64,000 nt of DNA from Acidobacteria bacterium Mor1 (GTDB lineage: Bacteria; Acidobacteriota; Polarisedimenticolia; Polarisedimenticolales; Polarisedimenticolaceae), in the NCBI GenBank assembly GCA_001664505.1, contig CP011806.1, positions 5,263,672 to 5,327,671 on the forward strand. Direction: 5' to 3'. The notes beneath the pieces were generated by a model that saw only the letters and a list, made by a program, of their open reading frames with translations, made no database searches and was not told the origin of the DNA. Positions 1 through 9,048 of this stretch are shown here, one piece after another (position 1 is the stretch's first letter; the number at the start of each line of letters is the position of its first letter). A program made the position numbers and the translations under genes.

Positions 1-35
1 ACCGACTGGACCCACTTGCACTGACCCGCTCGTTA

Positions 36-1856
36 ATGTTGACCGACCCACGGGGCGACAGGGACGCGAACTTGAGGCAGCGACAGCGTACGGGCCGAGC
101 CGGCCTGGCTCTTCTATTCAGCCTGGCGATTCTCGCGACCGGCTGCCCCACGGGCAGCGACGACGGGGACGACGCCGCGTCGACCGGCGGTTCCGCATCG
201 TCAGCGGCGCCGAAGGGCCGAGAGATCTTCATCGATCGCGCCGCCGAGAGCGGGGTGGACTTCATCCATTTCAACGGGATGACCGGCAAGATGTACACCG
301 CCGAGGTGACCGCTGCCGGGTGCGGGGTCTTCGACTACGACAACGACGGCGATCTGGACCTGTATCTGCTCCAGGGCAACGTGCTCGAGCCGGGCAAGGA
401 ACTCTCCGACGCTGAGTACCCCTTCGCCGGGGACGGTGTCCCGCAGGATCGGTTGCTGCGCAACGACAGCGACGGCAGCCTGCGTTTCACCGACGTAACC
501 GAGGCCAGCGGGATCGAGGCATTGGGCTACGGCATGGGCGTGGCTACCGGGGACTACGACGGCGACGGCTGGACCGATCTCTACGTGGCCAACCTGGGAC
601 CGAATCAGCTCTGGCGAAACCAGGGTGACGGCACCTTCGAGGAGGTCGCCGACGCGGCCGGTGTGCAGGACCCTCGCTGGAGTGTGCCCGCCAGTTTCTT
701 CGACTACGACCGGGACGGCGATCTCGATCTCTACGTCGGCGCTTACGTCCACGCGCCGCTGGATTCCGACAAACGCTGCACCCGGGTCACCGGCGCGTTG
801 GACTTCTGCGGGCCGATGGCCTACGACGCGCTGCCCGACCGGCTGTTCCGCAACGACGGGGGCCGTTTCGTCGACGTGACCCGGGAATCCGGCATCCAGC
901 GCGCCTTCGGTTCCGCGCTCGGGTCGACCGCCTCGGACTTCAACGGCGACGGCTGGATCGACCTCTACGTGGCCAACGACGGCCGGCCCAATCAACTCTG
1001 GATCAACCAGCAGAATGGCCGCTTCGTCGACGACTCGATGCTGAGCGGCACGGCGGTCAACGCCGAGGGGATGGCCGAGGCCAGCATGGGGGTCGAGGCG
1101 GACGACTTCGACGGTGACGGCGACGACGATCTGTTCATGACCCATCTGCTGGGCGAGACCAACACCGTCTATCGCAACGACGGCAGCGGCATGTTCCAGG
1201 ATGTCTCGGTCTCGACCGGACTGGGCGTGCCGAGCCGCTGGGCCACCGCGTTCGGCGCCGCGTCCATCGACTACGACAACGACGGTTGGCTCGATATCCT
1301 GACCGTCAACGGCGAGGTGCGGATTATCGAGGAGCAGGCCCGGCAGGACATTCCCTTCCCCCTGCGCCAACCGAACCAGCTGTTTCACAACCTGGGTGAC
1401 GGCCGTTTCGAGGAGCGCAGCGCCGAGGCCGGTGAGGCGTTCACCCGGCAGGAGGTCAGTCGCGGCGCTGCCGTGGGCGATTTCGACAACGACGGCGATC
1501 ACGATGTCCTGATCCTCAACAACAACGGGCCTGCCGAGCTGTTGATCAACGCCGTCGGCCAGGATGCTCATTGGCTGGGACTGCGGCTGGTCGGTGGGAG
1601 CCCCGCCCGCGACATGTTGGGCGCCCGGATCGAGGTCACCCTCGGCGGCGGCGGCAAACGTTGGCGCCGGGTCCGCACCGACGGCAGCTACGCGTCGGCG
1701 CGTGATCCGCGGGTCCTGGTCGGTCTCGGGAGCGTTACCGCCGTGGAGGCGGTGACGGTACACTGGCCCGATGGAAGTGCAGAGACATGGCGCGATCTCG
1801 AAATCGATCGATACACCACGCTGACCCAGGGGCAGGGCAGCCCCGCGGGCTCATGA
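36..1856 (+). CDS. CRTAC1-type FG-GAP / ASPIC-UnbV lipoprotein
   Basis: Predicted exported lipoprotein of the CRTAC1 family, 606 aa. The hydrophobic segment ends in a lipobox (LATGC, Cys37). Seven Asp-rich Ca-binding loops of the FG-GAP type follow, the first at residues 100-109 (YDNDGDLDLY pattern), then DYDGDG, DYDRDG, DFNGDG, DFDGDG, DYDNDG and DFDNDG, as expected for a beta-propeller. The C-terminal ~90 residues resemble the ASPIC/UnbV domain (LGARIEV, VHWPDGS). No Shine-Dalgarno precedes this ATG. An in-frame TTG at position 72 would give a more compact signal peptide, so the start is uncertain. The stop overlaps the next gene's ATG, so the three genes at 36-5811 are probably one operon. 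Molecular role unknown; CRTAC1-like proteins are generally thought to bind surface or matrix ligands. Confidence 0.88.
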   Translation: MLTDPRGDRDANLRQRQRTGRAGLALLFSLAILATGCPTGSDDGDDAASTGGSASSAAPKGREIFIDRAAESGVDFIHFNGMTGKMYTAEVTAAGCGVFDYDNDGDLDLYLLQGNVLEPGKELSDAEYPFAGDGVPQDRLLRNDSDGSLRFTDVTEASGIEALGYGMGVATGDYDGDGWTDLYVANLGPNQLWRNQGDGTFEEVADAAGVQDPRWSVPASFFDYDRDGDLDLYVGAYVHAPLDSDKRCTRVTGALDFCGPMAYDALPDRLFRNDGGRFVDVTRESGIQRAFGSALGSTASDFNGDGWIDLYVANDGRPNQLWINQQNGRFVDDSMLSGTAVNAEGMAEASMGVEADDFDGDGDDDLFMTHLLGETNTVYRNDGSGMFQDVSVSTGLGVPSRWATAFGAASIDYDNDGWLDILTVNGEVRIIEEQARQDIPFPLRQPNQLFHNLGDGRFEERSAEAGEAFTRQEVSRGAAVGDFDNDGDHDVLILNNNGPAELLINAVGQDAHWLGLRLVGGSPARDMLGARIEVTLGGGGKRWRRVRTDGSYASARDPRVLVGLGSVTAVEAVTVHWPDGSAETWRDLEIDRYTTLTQGQGSPAGS

Positions 1857-3844
1857 CGGCGAGTCGATTCGCGGGCCTTCGAGTCCCGGTGCTGCCGGGT
1901 GTCGCAATCCTGGCAGCCGCGATCCTGGCTGCCGCCTGCGGCGGGCCCACTGCGGTCGACCCCGCTTCGATCGAGGTTCCCGAGCCGGATATGACCCAGG
2001 TAGAGGTCCGGCTGCAGAGCCAGGTCAAGGCGATGCGCGACCGGGTTGCCGGGCTGCTTCGCGACGAGACCGTTGCGCCGGCCGAAGGCGCGGCGGCCCT
2101 CGGTGAGCTGGGCATGCTGTACCACGTCTACGAACTGCGGGAGGCGGCCGGCGACTGCTATCGAGGCGCCGAATCTCTCGACCCCGAGAACTTCCGCTGG
2201 GCGCACCTCGCCGGGTTGAACACCCTCGACGTCGGCGATTTCGACGGCGCGGCAAGCGACTTCCGTCGCGCCCTGGAGTTGGAGCCTGATTCGGTGGCGA
2301 CCCGGCTGCGCCTCGGAGATATCGACCGTGATCTGGGCCGCTGGGAGGATGCCCGGGGTGCCTACGAGGCGGTGCTCGCCCGGGAAGCGGACAACGCTTC
2401 CGCGGTCTTCGGCCTGGCCCAGGTCGAGGCGGGCACCGGGAATCATCAACAGGCCCGGGAGCTGTTCGAGCGTGCGCTCCGGTTGCGGCCCGACGCCGTC
2501 AGCGTGCGTTTCCCCTTGGCCCAATCCCTGCGGGCGCTGGGTGAGGTCGACGCGGCACGGGATCAACTGAAGCTCGCGGGCAATCGTGAACTCCGCGTCG
2601 AGGATCCGGTAGCGGCGGGACTGGCCCGGGCTCAGTTCAACACCGTCGTCGCGGTGATTCGCACCCTGGTGCAGGAACCCGGCGACATGCCCGACCGGGA
2701 ACTGCTCAATTTCGCGATCAACAAGTCGGCGGGAGATCCCGCCTTCCTCGAGGTGCTCGGCCGCGATCTCCAGTTGCTGGCCGAGGGTTCGAAGCCCCGG
2801 GCGCGGATGCACTACGTGCTGGGCGGGCTACGCGTCGCCCGGGGCGAGGACGTGGAGGCCATCGAGCAGTTCCGTGCAGCGCTGACCATCGATCTGGCCA
2901 TGCAGGATGCCCACGTCAAACTGGGAAACGCCCTGATGCGCCGGGGTGAGGCCCAGCTGGGGCTCAATCATTTCGAGCGGGCGCTGGAACTCGATCCGAA
3001 GGATCGGGACGCAGGGCTCAAGTACGCCACGGCGCTCCTCAACACCCGGCAGGCCGATCGCGCCGGGCGTGTCTTGATCGGGCTGCGCAGCATGCACCCC
3101 GGGGACCCCGACGTCCGGGTGCGGTTGGCCGAGTTGACCGAGATGACCGGCGATCACCGGGGAGCCCGCAAACTCTACGAAGAGGCGCTGGCCCTGGAGC
3201 TCGGCGACAAGGATCGCGCCCGTGTGCACCACGGCTACGGCGGTTTCCTGCGACGGCGCGGAATGACCGAGGAGGCCCTCGCCCAGTTCGAGCAGGCGCG
3301 TAGCGCCGATGGAGACCTGATTACCTCGCGGCTCGATCTGGCCGCGCTCTTGGGGCAGCTCGGACGCTTCGACGAGGCGGCGGAGCAGTACCGGGGAGTG
3401 ATCACCGACAAGCCGGACAACGAGCGTGCCCGGGTGGGCGAGGTCGCGGCGTTGATGCTGTCGGAGCGCTACGGCGATGCCCGGACCCGGCTGATGGAGG
3501 GAGTGGCGGCCCAGCCGGGGAGCCTCGAACTCTCGCACCTGCTGGCCCGGGTGCTGGCGGCCCACCCCTCGTCGGAGTTGCGGGATGGCGCCCGGGCGCT
3601 GGAGCTCGCGCGCAGCGTCTACGACGGGGACCCGCGGGCGACCCGGGCCGAAACCGTGGCGATGGCCTACGCGGAGCTCGGGCAGTTCGATCAGGCCGCC
3701 AGCTGGCAGGATCGTGCGGCCTCCGCCGATCCCGCGCCCGCCGGTGCGGCTCAGAGACTGCGGCAGTACCGCAGCGGTCAGCCTTTCCGCGCATCCGGCC
3801 CCGGGGACTATCTGGCGGTCGACCCCGCAGGGAGCCGGGGATGA
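1853..3844 (+). CDS. TPR-repeat lipoprotein (paralogue 1)
   Basis: 663-aa lipoprotein. The start is the ATG that overlaps the upstream stop (ATGA); it gives a classic signal peptide ending in LAAAC. A longer upstream extension in the same frame would lie inside the FG-GAP gene and lacks a signal sequence. The mature protein is almost entirely tetratricopeptide repeats, with alternating units such as ALELEPDS and ALELDPKD. A non-TPR interval sits in the middle, around residues 240-320. The following gene has the same plan, so the two look like a tandem duplication. TPR lipoproteins act as scaffolds; the partner is unknown, but the FG-GAP and VWA neighbours suggest an envelope complex (inference). 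The stop overlaps the next ATG (ATGA), implying translational coupling. Confidence 0.88.
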   Translation: MTASRFAGLRVPVLPGVAILAAAILAAACGGPTAVDPASIEVPEPDMTQVEVRLQSQVKAMRDRVAGLLRDETVAPAEGAAALGELGMLYHVYELREAAGDCYRGAESLDPENFRWAHLAGLNTLDVGDFDGAASDFRRALELEPDSVATRLRLGDIDRDLGRWEDARGAYEAVLAREADNASAVFGLAQVEAGTGNHQQARELFERALRLRPDAVSVRFPLAQSLRALGEVDAARDQLKLAGNRELRVEDPVAAGLARAQFNTVVAVIRTLVQEPGDMPDRELLNFAINKSAGDPAFLEVLGRDLQLLAEGSKPRARMHYVLGGLRVARGEDVEAIEQFRAALTIDLAMQDAHVKLGNALMRRGEAQLGLNHFERALELDPKDRDAGLKYATALLNTRQADRAGRVLIGLRSMHPGDPDVRVRLAELTEMTGDHRGARKLYEEALALELGDKDRARVHHGYGGFLRRRGMTEEALAQFEQARSADGDLITSRLDLAALLGQLGRFDEAAEQYRGVITDKPDNERARVGEVAALMLSERYGDARTRLMEGVAAQPGSLELSHLLARVLAAHPSSELRDGARALELARSVYDGDPRATRAETVAMAYAELGQFDQAASWQDRAASADPAPAGAAQRLRQYRSGQPFRASGPGDYLAVDPAGSRG

Positions 3845-5811
3845 CGCGACGTTCATGGCGTTTTCTCGGGCCAGCGCTCGGGCTTTGGCTGCTCCTCGCC
3901 TGCGCGGGCTGTAGCGGCGAGGGGGCCGGCAGCGGGGACCCGCCGCTGGATCCGACGACTCTCGAGATCCCGCGGGCCGATGCGGACACCGTCGACGACA
4001 CCGTGCGAAGCCTGATGGCCGAGCGCCAGCAGGAGGTGCAGCGGGCTCTCGATGCGGACCCCTTCCAGGCCGCGGCCGCAGCCGAGTCCTTCTCCGCGCT
4101 GGGCAAGCTCTACTTCGCCTACGAGTTCTACCCGGCGGCGGGGACCTGCTTTGCCAACGCCTCCGCTCTGGTCGGCGACGATCCGCGCTTCGCCTACTAC
4201 GAGGGCCTCGTGGCCCAGGCGATCGGGGAGGCGGCCTCCGCTGCGGAATCCTTCGAGCGTGCCGATCGATTGAAGGCCGGCGACGTGCCGACGCTGATCC
4301 GGCTCGGCGATGCCCAGTTCGATCGCGGAGAGCCGGCACTCGCCGGAGAAGCCTACGGCCGCGCGCTGGCCGTCGATGCCGACGAGGCCGCGGCGCACTT
4401 CGGGCTCGGACGCGTCGACGAGGAGGCCGGCCGGGTCGATCAGGCGATCGAACGGTTCGAGCGCACCCTCGAGCTTCAACCGGAAGCTTCGGTGGTTCAC
4501 TACCGCCTGGGCCAGCTCTACCGCCGGCGGGGCGATCTCGATCGGGCTCGCGGCCACCTCGAGCAGCGGGGGACCCGCCGGGTCGCCTTCGAGGATCCTC
4601 TGGGCCGGGAGATCGGGCTGTTGACGGTGCAGACCGCTTTCGAGGTGGTGCGGCGCCTGGCCGAGAACGAGCCGTTCGATTCGTCGGATGCGGTCGGGTT
4701 CGCCATCGCCCAGTTCGGGGATACCACCGGTGCCGTCGAGGCCTTCGAGAAGACCCTGGATGACGGCGGCGAACTGGCCGAGGTGCCGCGCGGCCGGGTG
4801 CACTACGTGCTCGCTTCGCTCTACCAGCGGGCCGGGGACTACGAGCAGGCGGTCGAGCACTATCAATCGGCTCTCGATCGCGCACCGGAGTTGACCGTCA
4901 GCCACGAGCGGCTGGCCGGCCTGATGCTGCGTTTCGGCAACTACGAGCGTGGCTTGCAACACGCCCGGGAGGCGATCAGGCACGCGCCCGACGCGGCGGT
5001 GCCGCAACTCCGTCTCGGTGCGCTGCTGGAAGCGCAGGGGGACGCCGCCGGAGCCTTCAGCGCCTGGAAGAAGGCCACCGACCTGGAACCGCAGAACGGC
5101 GAGGCCTGGTTGCGTCTGGCACTCGCCCGGGAGCAGCGCAACGAGCCGGCCGCCGCCATCGAGGCCTACCGCCGGGGACTGGCGCTCGAGACCCTGGACA
5201 ACGAAGACCGGACGATCGCGTTCCATCGGCTCGGCCAGATGCTGCTGCGGGGTGGCGATGCCGCCGGGGCCGAGGCCGCCTGGCAGGCGGCCCTGGACCT
5301 CGATCCGAAGTGGCCCGATCCAAAGGTGGCCCTCGCCGGGCTCCAGGCCGCCAGCGGCCGGCTCGAACAAGCGGTTACCGCCTACGGCGAGGTGCTGGCC
5401 GATCGCCCGGCCCTGTCCGGCGCGCGGATGGGGCAGGCCATGGCTTTGATCCTCCTCGGCCGTCACGAACAGGCGAAGACCACCCTTGAAGCAGGGCTGA
5501 CCCTGGACGACGGCAATCTGGACTTCGCCCGGACCCTTGCCCGCCATCTCGCGGCCTGCCCCGATCGCAGCGTGCGGGACGGCAACCGGGCGTTGGAGCT
5601 GGCGCAGCGGGTCGCCCGGGAGAGCTCCCGGCTGGAAGACGGCGAGACCCTGGCGATGGCCATGGCCGAGGCGGGGCAGTTCGACCAGGCGGCCGGGCTT
5701 CAGCGTTCGTTGCTCGAGCAGGTCAAGTCCGCCGGTGCACCGCCGGCGCTGGTCTCTCGACTGGAAGGGAACCTCGCGCTCTACCAGAACGGCCGCAGCT
5801 GCTGCGGCTAG
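3841..5811 (+). CDS. TPR-repeat lipoprotein (paralogue 2)
   Basis: 656-aa lipoprotein starting at the ATG inside the upstream stop. It has a signal peptide with lipobox ACAGC near residue 23, then TPR units through most of the length. It is paralogous to the preceding gene: both begin the mature region with an IEVPEPD/LEIPRAD-type segment, both have a central break around a V-x-DP motif, and both end with a TPR block containing a conserved DG.RALELA element. Last gene of the forward three-gene operon; it converges on the VWA gene at 5828 with only 16 bases between the stops. No enzymatic motif is visible. Probable periplasmic or outer-membrane scaffold. Confidence 0.87.
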   Translation: MTRRSWRFLGPALGLWLLLACAGCSGEGAGSGDPPLDPTTLEIPRADADTVDDTVRSLMAERQQEVQRALDADPFQAAAAAESFSALGKLYFAYEFYPAAGTCFANASALVGDDPRFAYYEGLVAQAIGEAASAAESFERADRLKAGDVPTLIRLGDAQFDRGEPALAGEAYGRALAVDADEAAAHFGLGRVDEEAGRVDQAIERFERTLELQPEASVVHYRLGQLYRRRGDLDRARGHLEQRGTRRVAFEDPLGREIGLLTVQTAFEVVRRLAENEPFDSSDAVGFAIAQFGDTTGAVEAFEKTLDDGGELAEVPRGRVHYVLASLYQRAGDYEQAVEHYQSALDRAPELTVSHERLAGLMLRFGNYERGLQHAREAIRHAPDAAVPQLRLGALLEAQGDAAGAFSAWKKATDLEPQNGEAWLRLALAREQRNEPAAAIEAYRRGLALETLDNEDRTIAFHRLGQMLLRGGDAAGAEAAWQAALDLDPKWPDPKVALAGLQAASGRLEQAVTAYGEVLADRPALSGARMGQAMALILLGRHEQAKTTLEAGLTLDDGNLDFARTLARHLAACPDRSVRDGNRALELAQRVARESSRLEDGETLAMAMAEAGQFDQAAGLQRSLLEQVKSAGAPPALVSRLEGNLALYQNGRSCCG

Positions 5812-5827
5812 TGGCGCGCACGGGACG

Positions 5828-7012
5828 CTAGCGTTCGAGGTAGCGGTCGCGGGTCTTGACCTTGAGCGACGGCTGGTTGCGGATCTCCACCTCGACCCGG
5901 TGCCAGGTTCCCGGTCCGCGCCGTTCGCTGGGGTAGTAGCCCAGCAGATACTGTTCGCGTAGTTCCTGCAGGATGTCCTGAAGCGCCGCGGAGACCTCAT
6001 CGAGGCTGCGGATTTCGATGATGCGGCCGCCGCTCTCCTCGACGACGTCCCGGAGTTCGTTGAGCTGGTGCTCGTGCTCGACCCGGCTCTTCCAGGCCGA
6101 ACGGTGCCCGGTACCGCCCCCCGCGGGCCGGGGCCGGATCCAGTAGAACAGCACGTCCCGGTTGCGCCTGGCGGTCCAGTGCACGTCGTCCATCGGCAAG
6201 GCGCTGTCGACGTCGACGCCGTCGGACATCACGATCACGACCTTGCGGCCCTGCCGGCCGTCGAGCCGCTTGATCGCCACGTAGAGCGAGTCGTTGAGGG
6301 CGGTGCCGCCTCCGGCCTGCAGGCCGCTGAGGCTCAGCGAGAGCAACGAGACCAGGTTGGTGAACGGGGTCTCCTGAAGGATGCGATCGGAGAAGAGCAG
6401 GAGCTTGGCCTGGTCTTCCTGTCCGACCCGCGAGACGAACTGCTTGGCGCCGTCGAGCACCGTGCGCAGCTGCGGGCCGCGCATGCTGCTGCTGGCATCG
6501 ATCAGCATCACCGCGGTGAACGCGGCGTTGCCGGTTTCGAAGCTGATCAGTTCCTGTTCTTCGTCGTTGCGCCGGCCGCGGATCTGGTCGGTGATCACGA
6601 AGTCGTCGCGGGTCAGGTCCAGGCGCCGGGTGCCGTCGGGGTTCTCGACGGTGACGTAGAGCTGGACCAGCCGCACCCGCACCTCGTCGTTGATCGGAAT
6701 GCGCGGGGTGACCATGCTGCGGCGGATGACGGCGTCGTCGGAGATGGCCGCCACCTCGAACTCGTGCTCGATGTTGTCCTCGCCCACATCGACCTCGACG
6801 CTGTAGGGGGGCTCGTCCCGGCTGCCTGCGAAGCGGCCGTCGACGTAGAACTCGACCCGGTTCGGCCGTGCTTCCATCGGGATCAGGTCGACCGCCAGGG
6901 TCAGCTTGCCGAAAACCGGCTCCAGGCCGTCGGGGGAGAGGAAGTCGATGTCCTCCACCGCCGGAGGCGCGGCGGTGACCAACATCAGGCAGGCCAGTGC
7001 CAGTCCGCTCAA
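5828..7012 (-). CDS. VWA-domain protein, VWFA-related Acidobacterial type (intact MIDAS)
   Basis: 394-aa exported protein with a short N-terminal hydrophobic stretch. An N-terminal Ig-like region (LAVDLIP, VEFYVDGR) precedes a segment of the form LTRDDFVITD, typical of the Acidobacterial VWFA-related family. The von Willebrand A domain follows. Its metal-ion-dependent adhesion site is complete: D172-A-S-S-S176, then GGTALNDS and MSDG. The C-terminal part has LGYYP and a beta-rich tail. The start is the TTG that overlaps the TGA of the upstream TPR gene (TTGA); no other in-frame start lies further upstream. Downstream member of the reverse-strand VWA/TPR run. VWA domains bind protein ligands through a divalent metal; the ligand is unknown. 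Confidence 0.85.
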   Translation of the reverse strand: MSGLALACLMLVTAAPPAVEDIDFLSPDGLEPVFGKLTLAVDLIPMEARPNRVEFYVDGRFAGSRDEPPYSVEVDVGEDNIEHEFEVAAISDDAVIRRSMVTPRIPINDEVRVRLVQLYVTVENPDGTRRLDLTRDDFVITDQIRGRRNDEEQELISFETGNAAFTAVMLIDASSSMRGPQLRTVLDGAKQFVSRVGQEDQAKLLLFSDRILQETPFTNLVSLLSLSLSGLQAGGGTALNDSLYVAIKRLDGRQGRKVVIVMSDGVDVDSALPMDDVHWTARRNRDVLFYWIRPRPAGGGTGHRSAWKSRVEHEHQLNELRDVVEESGGRIIEIRSLDEVSAALQDILQELREQYLLGYYPSERRGPGTWHRVEVEIRNQPSLKVKTRDRYLER

Positions 7013-9048
7013 GAGTCGGCTCCAAGGGCTTCTGCAAGGTGTTGCCGCCCGGCCTCGAGGCTGTCGTGGACCAGCCGCCGCAACTCGCCCAGTTCGCGCA
7101 ACGGTAGTTCGGCGTAGCGGTGCCGGGGCGCGAAGCGTGTGTCTACTCGGCGGTTGCGCCAGCTGTCGAGCACCGCCCGGGCCATCCAGGGCTTGTCCTC
7201 GAGTTCGTGGGTGAAGGCCAGTAGGAGGTGCAGCTTCTCATCGTCGGGCAGCCTCTCGGTGGCTTCCTCGAGCAGCTCGCGGGCCTCGTCCCGGCGCTTG
7301 TTCTTGATCAGTTTGCGCCCGAGTTCCTGGTAGGCCACCGAGCGGACCCAGCCGTCGGCCTGGCCGATGACCGCGCGCAGATGTTGTTCGGCCCGCCGGT
7401 ACTGTCCCAGTCGTTCGAGGTTGACCGCCAGGCGTAGGCGGGCGCCGTGCTGGTCCGGCTCCAGTTTCAACAGTTCCTGCATCAGACCGGCGGCGGACTC
7501 GTAGCGTCCCTGCCGTTCCTCGACCGAGGCCAGGGTGATCAGCACCGCGGGCTGGCGGCTCTCCATGCGCATGCAGCGGCCGAGTACCTCTTCGGCGATC
7601 TCCGACATGCCCAGCCGCTGGGCGTCAAGGGCCAGGCTGGCCAGCATCGCCACGGCGGTATCCCGGTCGCCACCCCGCTCCAGGTAGGTCTCGATCAGCA
7701 CCATCGCCGTACGCCGGCAATGGGACGAGAGCAGATAGGCACGGCCGCGCCACAGGTTCTTGTGGGCCTCGCGGTAGACCTCGATGATCGGAATCAGAGA
7801 GTCTGCCGCTGCTCGGGTCACCCGGCGGATCTCGCGGCGCTCGGCCCGGGAGACCCGGGTGTCGGCCTGGGCCTCCCCGTCGAAGGCGTCTTCCAGTGCG
7901 CTTCCCAGTTGTTCCGAGGCTTCGACGGAGCGGCCCTCGGACGCCAGCCGCATGACCTCGACGAAGCGGTCCCTGAAACGGCGGCCCCGTTGCCTGATCG
8001 ACGCGTCCTCGGCACTCTCGCCGACGGCTCCGCCCTCGGCGGCCGTAGCGCCGTCTGTGTTCGCCTGAACCGTGGACTCACCTTCAACAGCGCCGCCGCC
8101 GGTCCAGGCAAAGCTGCCGCTGCTGCGATCGACCAGGCTGATCGGCGTGGGAAGCGCCGTGCCCTCGCCGCTCGCCGGGACCAGGCGCAGGTCGTACTCA
8201 CCCGCCTCGAGGCCCGAAGGTTGGAGCAGCACGGTCACCAGTTCCAGGCCCGAGGTGCCGACCGGGCTGCGATCCTGGATGATCGCGGGATGGCTCGAGC
8301 GGGACCCGTCGGGGAGTTCCCACTCGGCGTCGAGGCTCTCGTCGGCGGCGAGGTTGCGGGCCAGAACCTGCAGCACCGTTTGCTGTCTCGCGGGCAGCAG
8401 GGGAGCCGCCGCCGGCTCCATGGCCGAGAGCCCCCAACCGGGGCCCTCGTCGAGGCGCAGCACCGTCCAGCTGTCCGGTGGGTTGCCGACCATCGGCGGC
8501 ATGATCGCGACCTGTTCGTCCAGGGGCGGGACCTCGACCCGAACCATCGCGAGTCCCATCCGCGGGGAACGGTGGTCGCGAACCAGTAGGCGTACGGTGT
8601 ATTCGCCCGGGCCGAGTCCGAGGCTCCACAGCACCTTGAGTCCGGCGGGCAGGCTGCCCGGGTCCGCGCTCCGCAGCTCGAAGGCCTTGGAGAGCGCCCC
8701 GGCGAGCCGGTCCTCGCTGTCGAGCACGTAGCCGTAGACCTCGGTCTGAATCGATCCGGGGTAGGGGTCGGCCAGCAGGTCCTCGAGGGGCATCTCGAGA
8801 ACGACCACAGCCGAAGGGGCCTCGGCCGAGGGCAGCGGGACGGCCAGGGCCCGTAGCTCGATGGTGCCCCCCTGTTGGCCGCTCATGATCAACGCGGCAA
8901 CCTCGGCGGGTACGCCGGGAATGTCGACCAGACGGGTCGACGGCTGCGAGGCGAACGTCTGCGGCATGAGCGCAGCCAGGGCCAGCAGGCAGAGCCATGC
9001 TGCCGGCCGATGGTGACGCCGCCAGGGGGTGCGGCTTTCCGTCGGCAC
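7009..9048 (-). CDS. Exported TPR protein of the VWA cluster
   Basis: 679-aa protein starting at a GTG that overlaps the TAG of the upstream VWA gene. A signal peptide (hydrophobic LCLLALAALM, cleavage near FAS-QP) is followed by about 270 residues of beta-rich sequence with PGEYTVRLLV and AGEYDLRLVP repeats, the Ig-like elements commonly found beside VWFA-related proteins. A low-complexity Glu/Ala linker leads to a C-terminal TPR solenoid (for example LLKLEPDQ, LEEATERLPDD). It lies between two VWA genes and overlaps both, so co-translation is very likely. No catalytic motif seen. It probably forms a scaffold with the VWA proteins (inference from context). Confidence 0.85.
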   Translation of the reverse strand: MPTESRTPWRRHHRPAAWLCLLALAALMPQTFASQPSTRLVDIPGVPAEVAALIMSGQQGGTIELRALAVPLPSAEAPSAVVVLEMPLEDLLADPYPGSIQTEVYGYVLDSEDRLAGALSKAFELRSADPGSLPAGLKVLWSLGLGPGEYTVRLLVRDHRSPRMGLAMVRVEVPPLDEQVAIMPPMVGNPPDSWTVLRLDEGPGWGLSAMEPAAAPLLPARQQTVLQVLARNLAADESLDAEWELPDGSRSSHPAIIQDRSPVGTSGLELVTVLLQPSGLEAGEYDLRLVPASGEGTALPTPISLVDRSSGSFAWTGGGAVEGESTVQANTDGATAAEGGAVGESAEDASIRQRGRRFRDRFVEVMRLASEGRSVEASEQLGSALEDAFDGEAQADTRVSRAERREIRRVTRAAADSLIPIIEVYREAHKNLWRGRAYLLSSHCRRTAMVLIETYLERGGDRDTAVAMLASLALDAQRLGMSEIAEEVLGRCMRMESRQPAVLITLASVEERQGRYESAAGLMQELLKLEPDQHGARLRLAVNLERLGQYRRAEQHLRAVIGQADGWVRSVAYQELGRKLIKNKRRDEARELLEEATERLPDDEKLHLLLAFTHELEDKPWMARAVLDSWRNRRVDTRFAPRHRYAELPLRELGELRRLVHDSLEAGRQHLAEALGADS

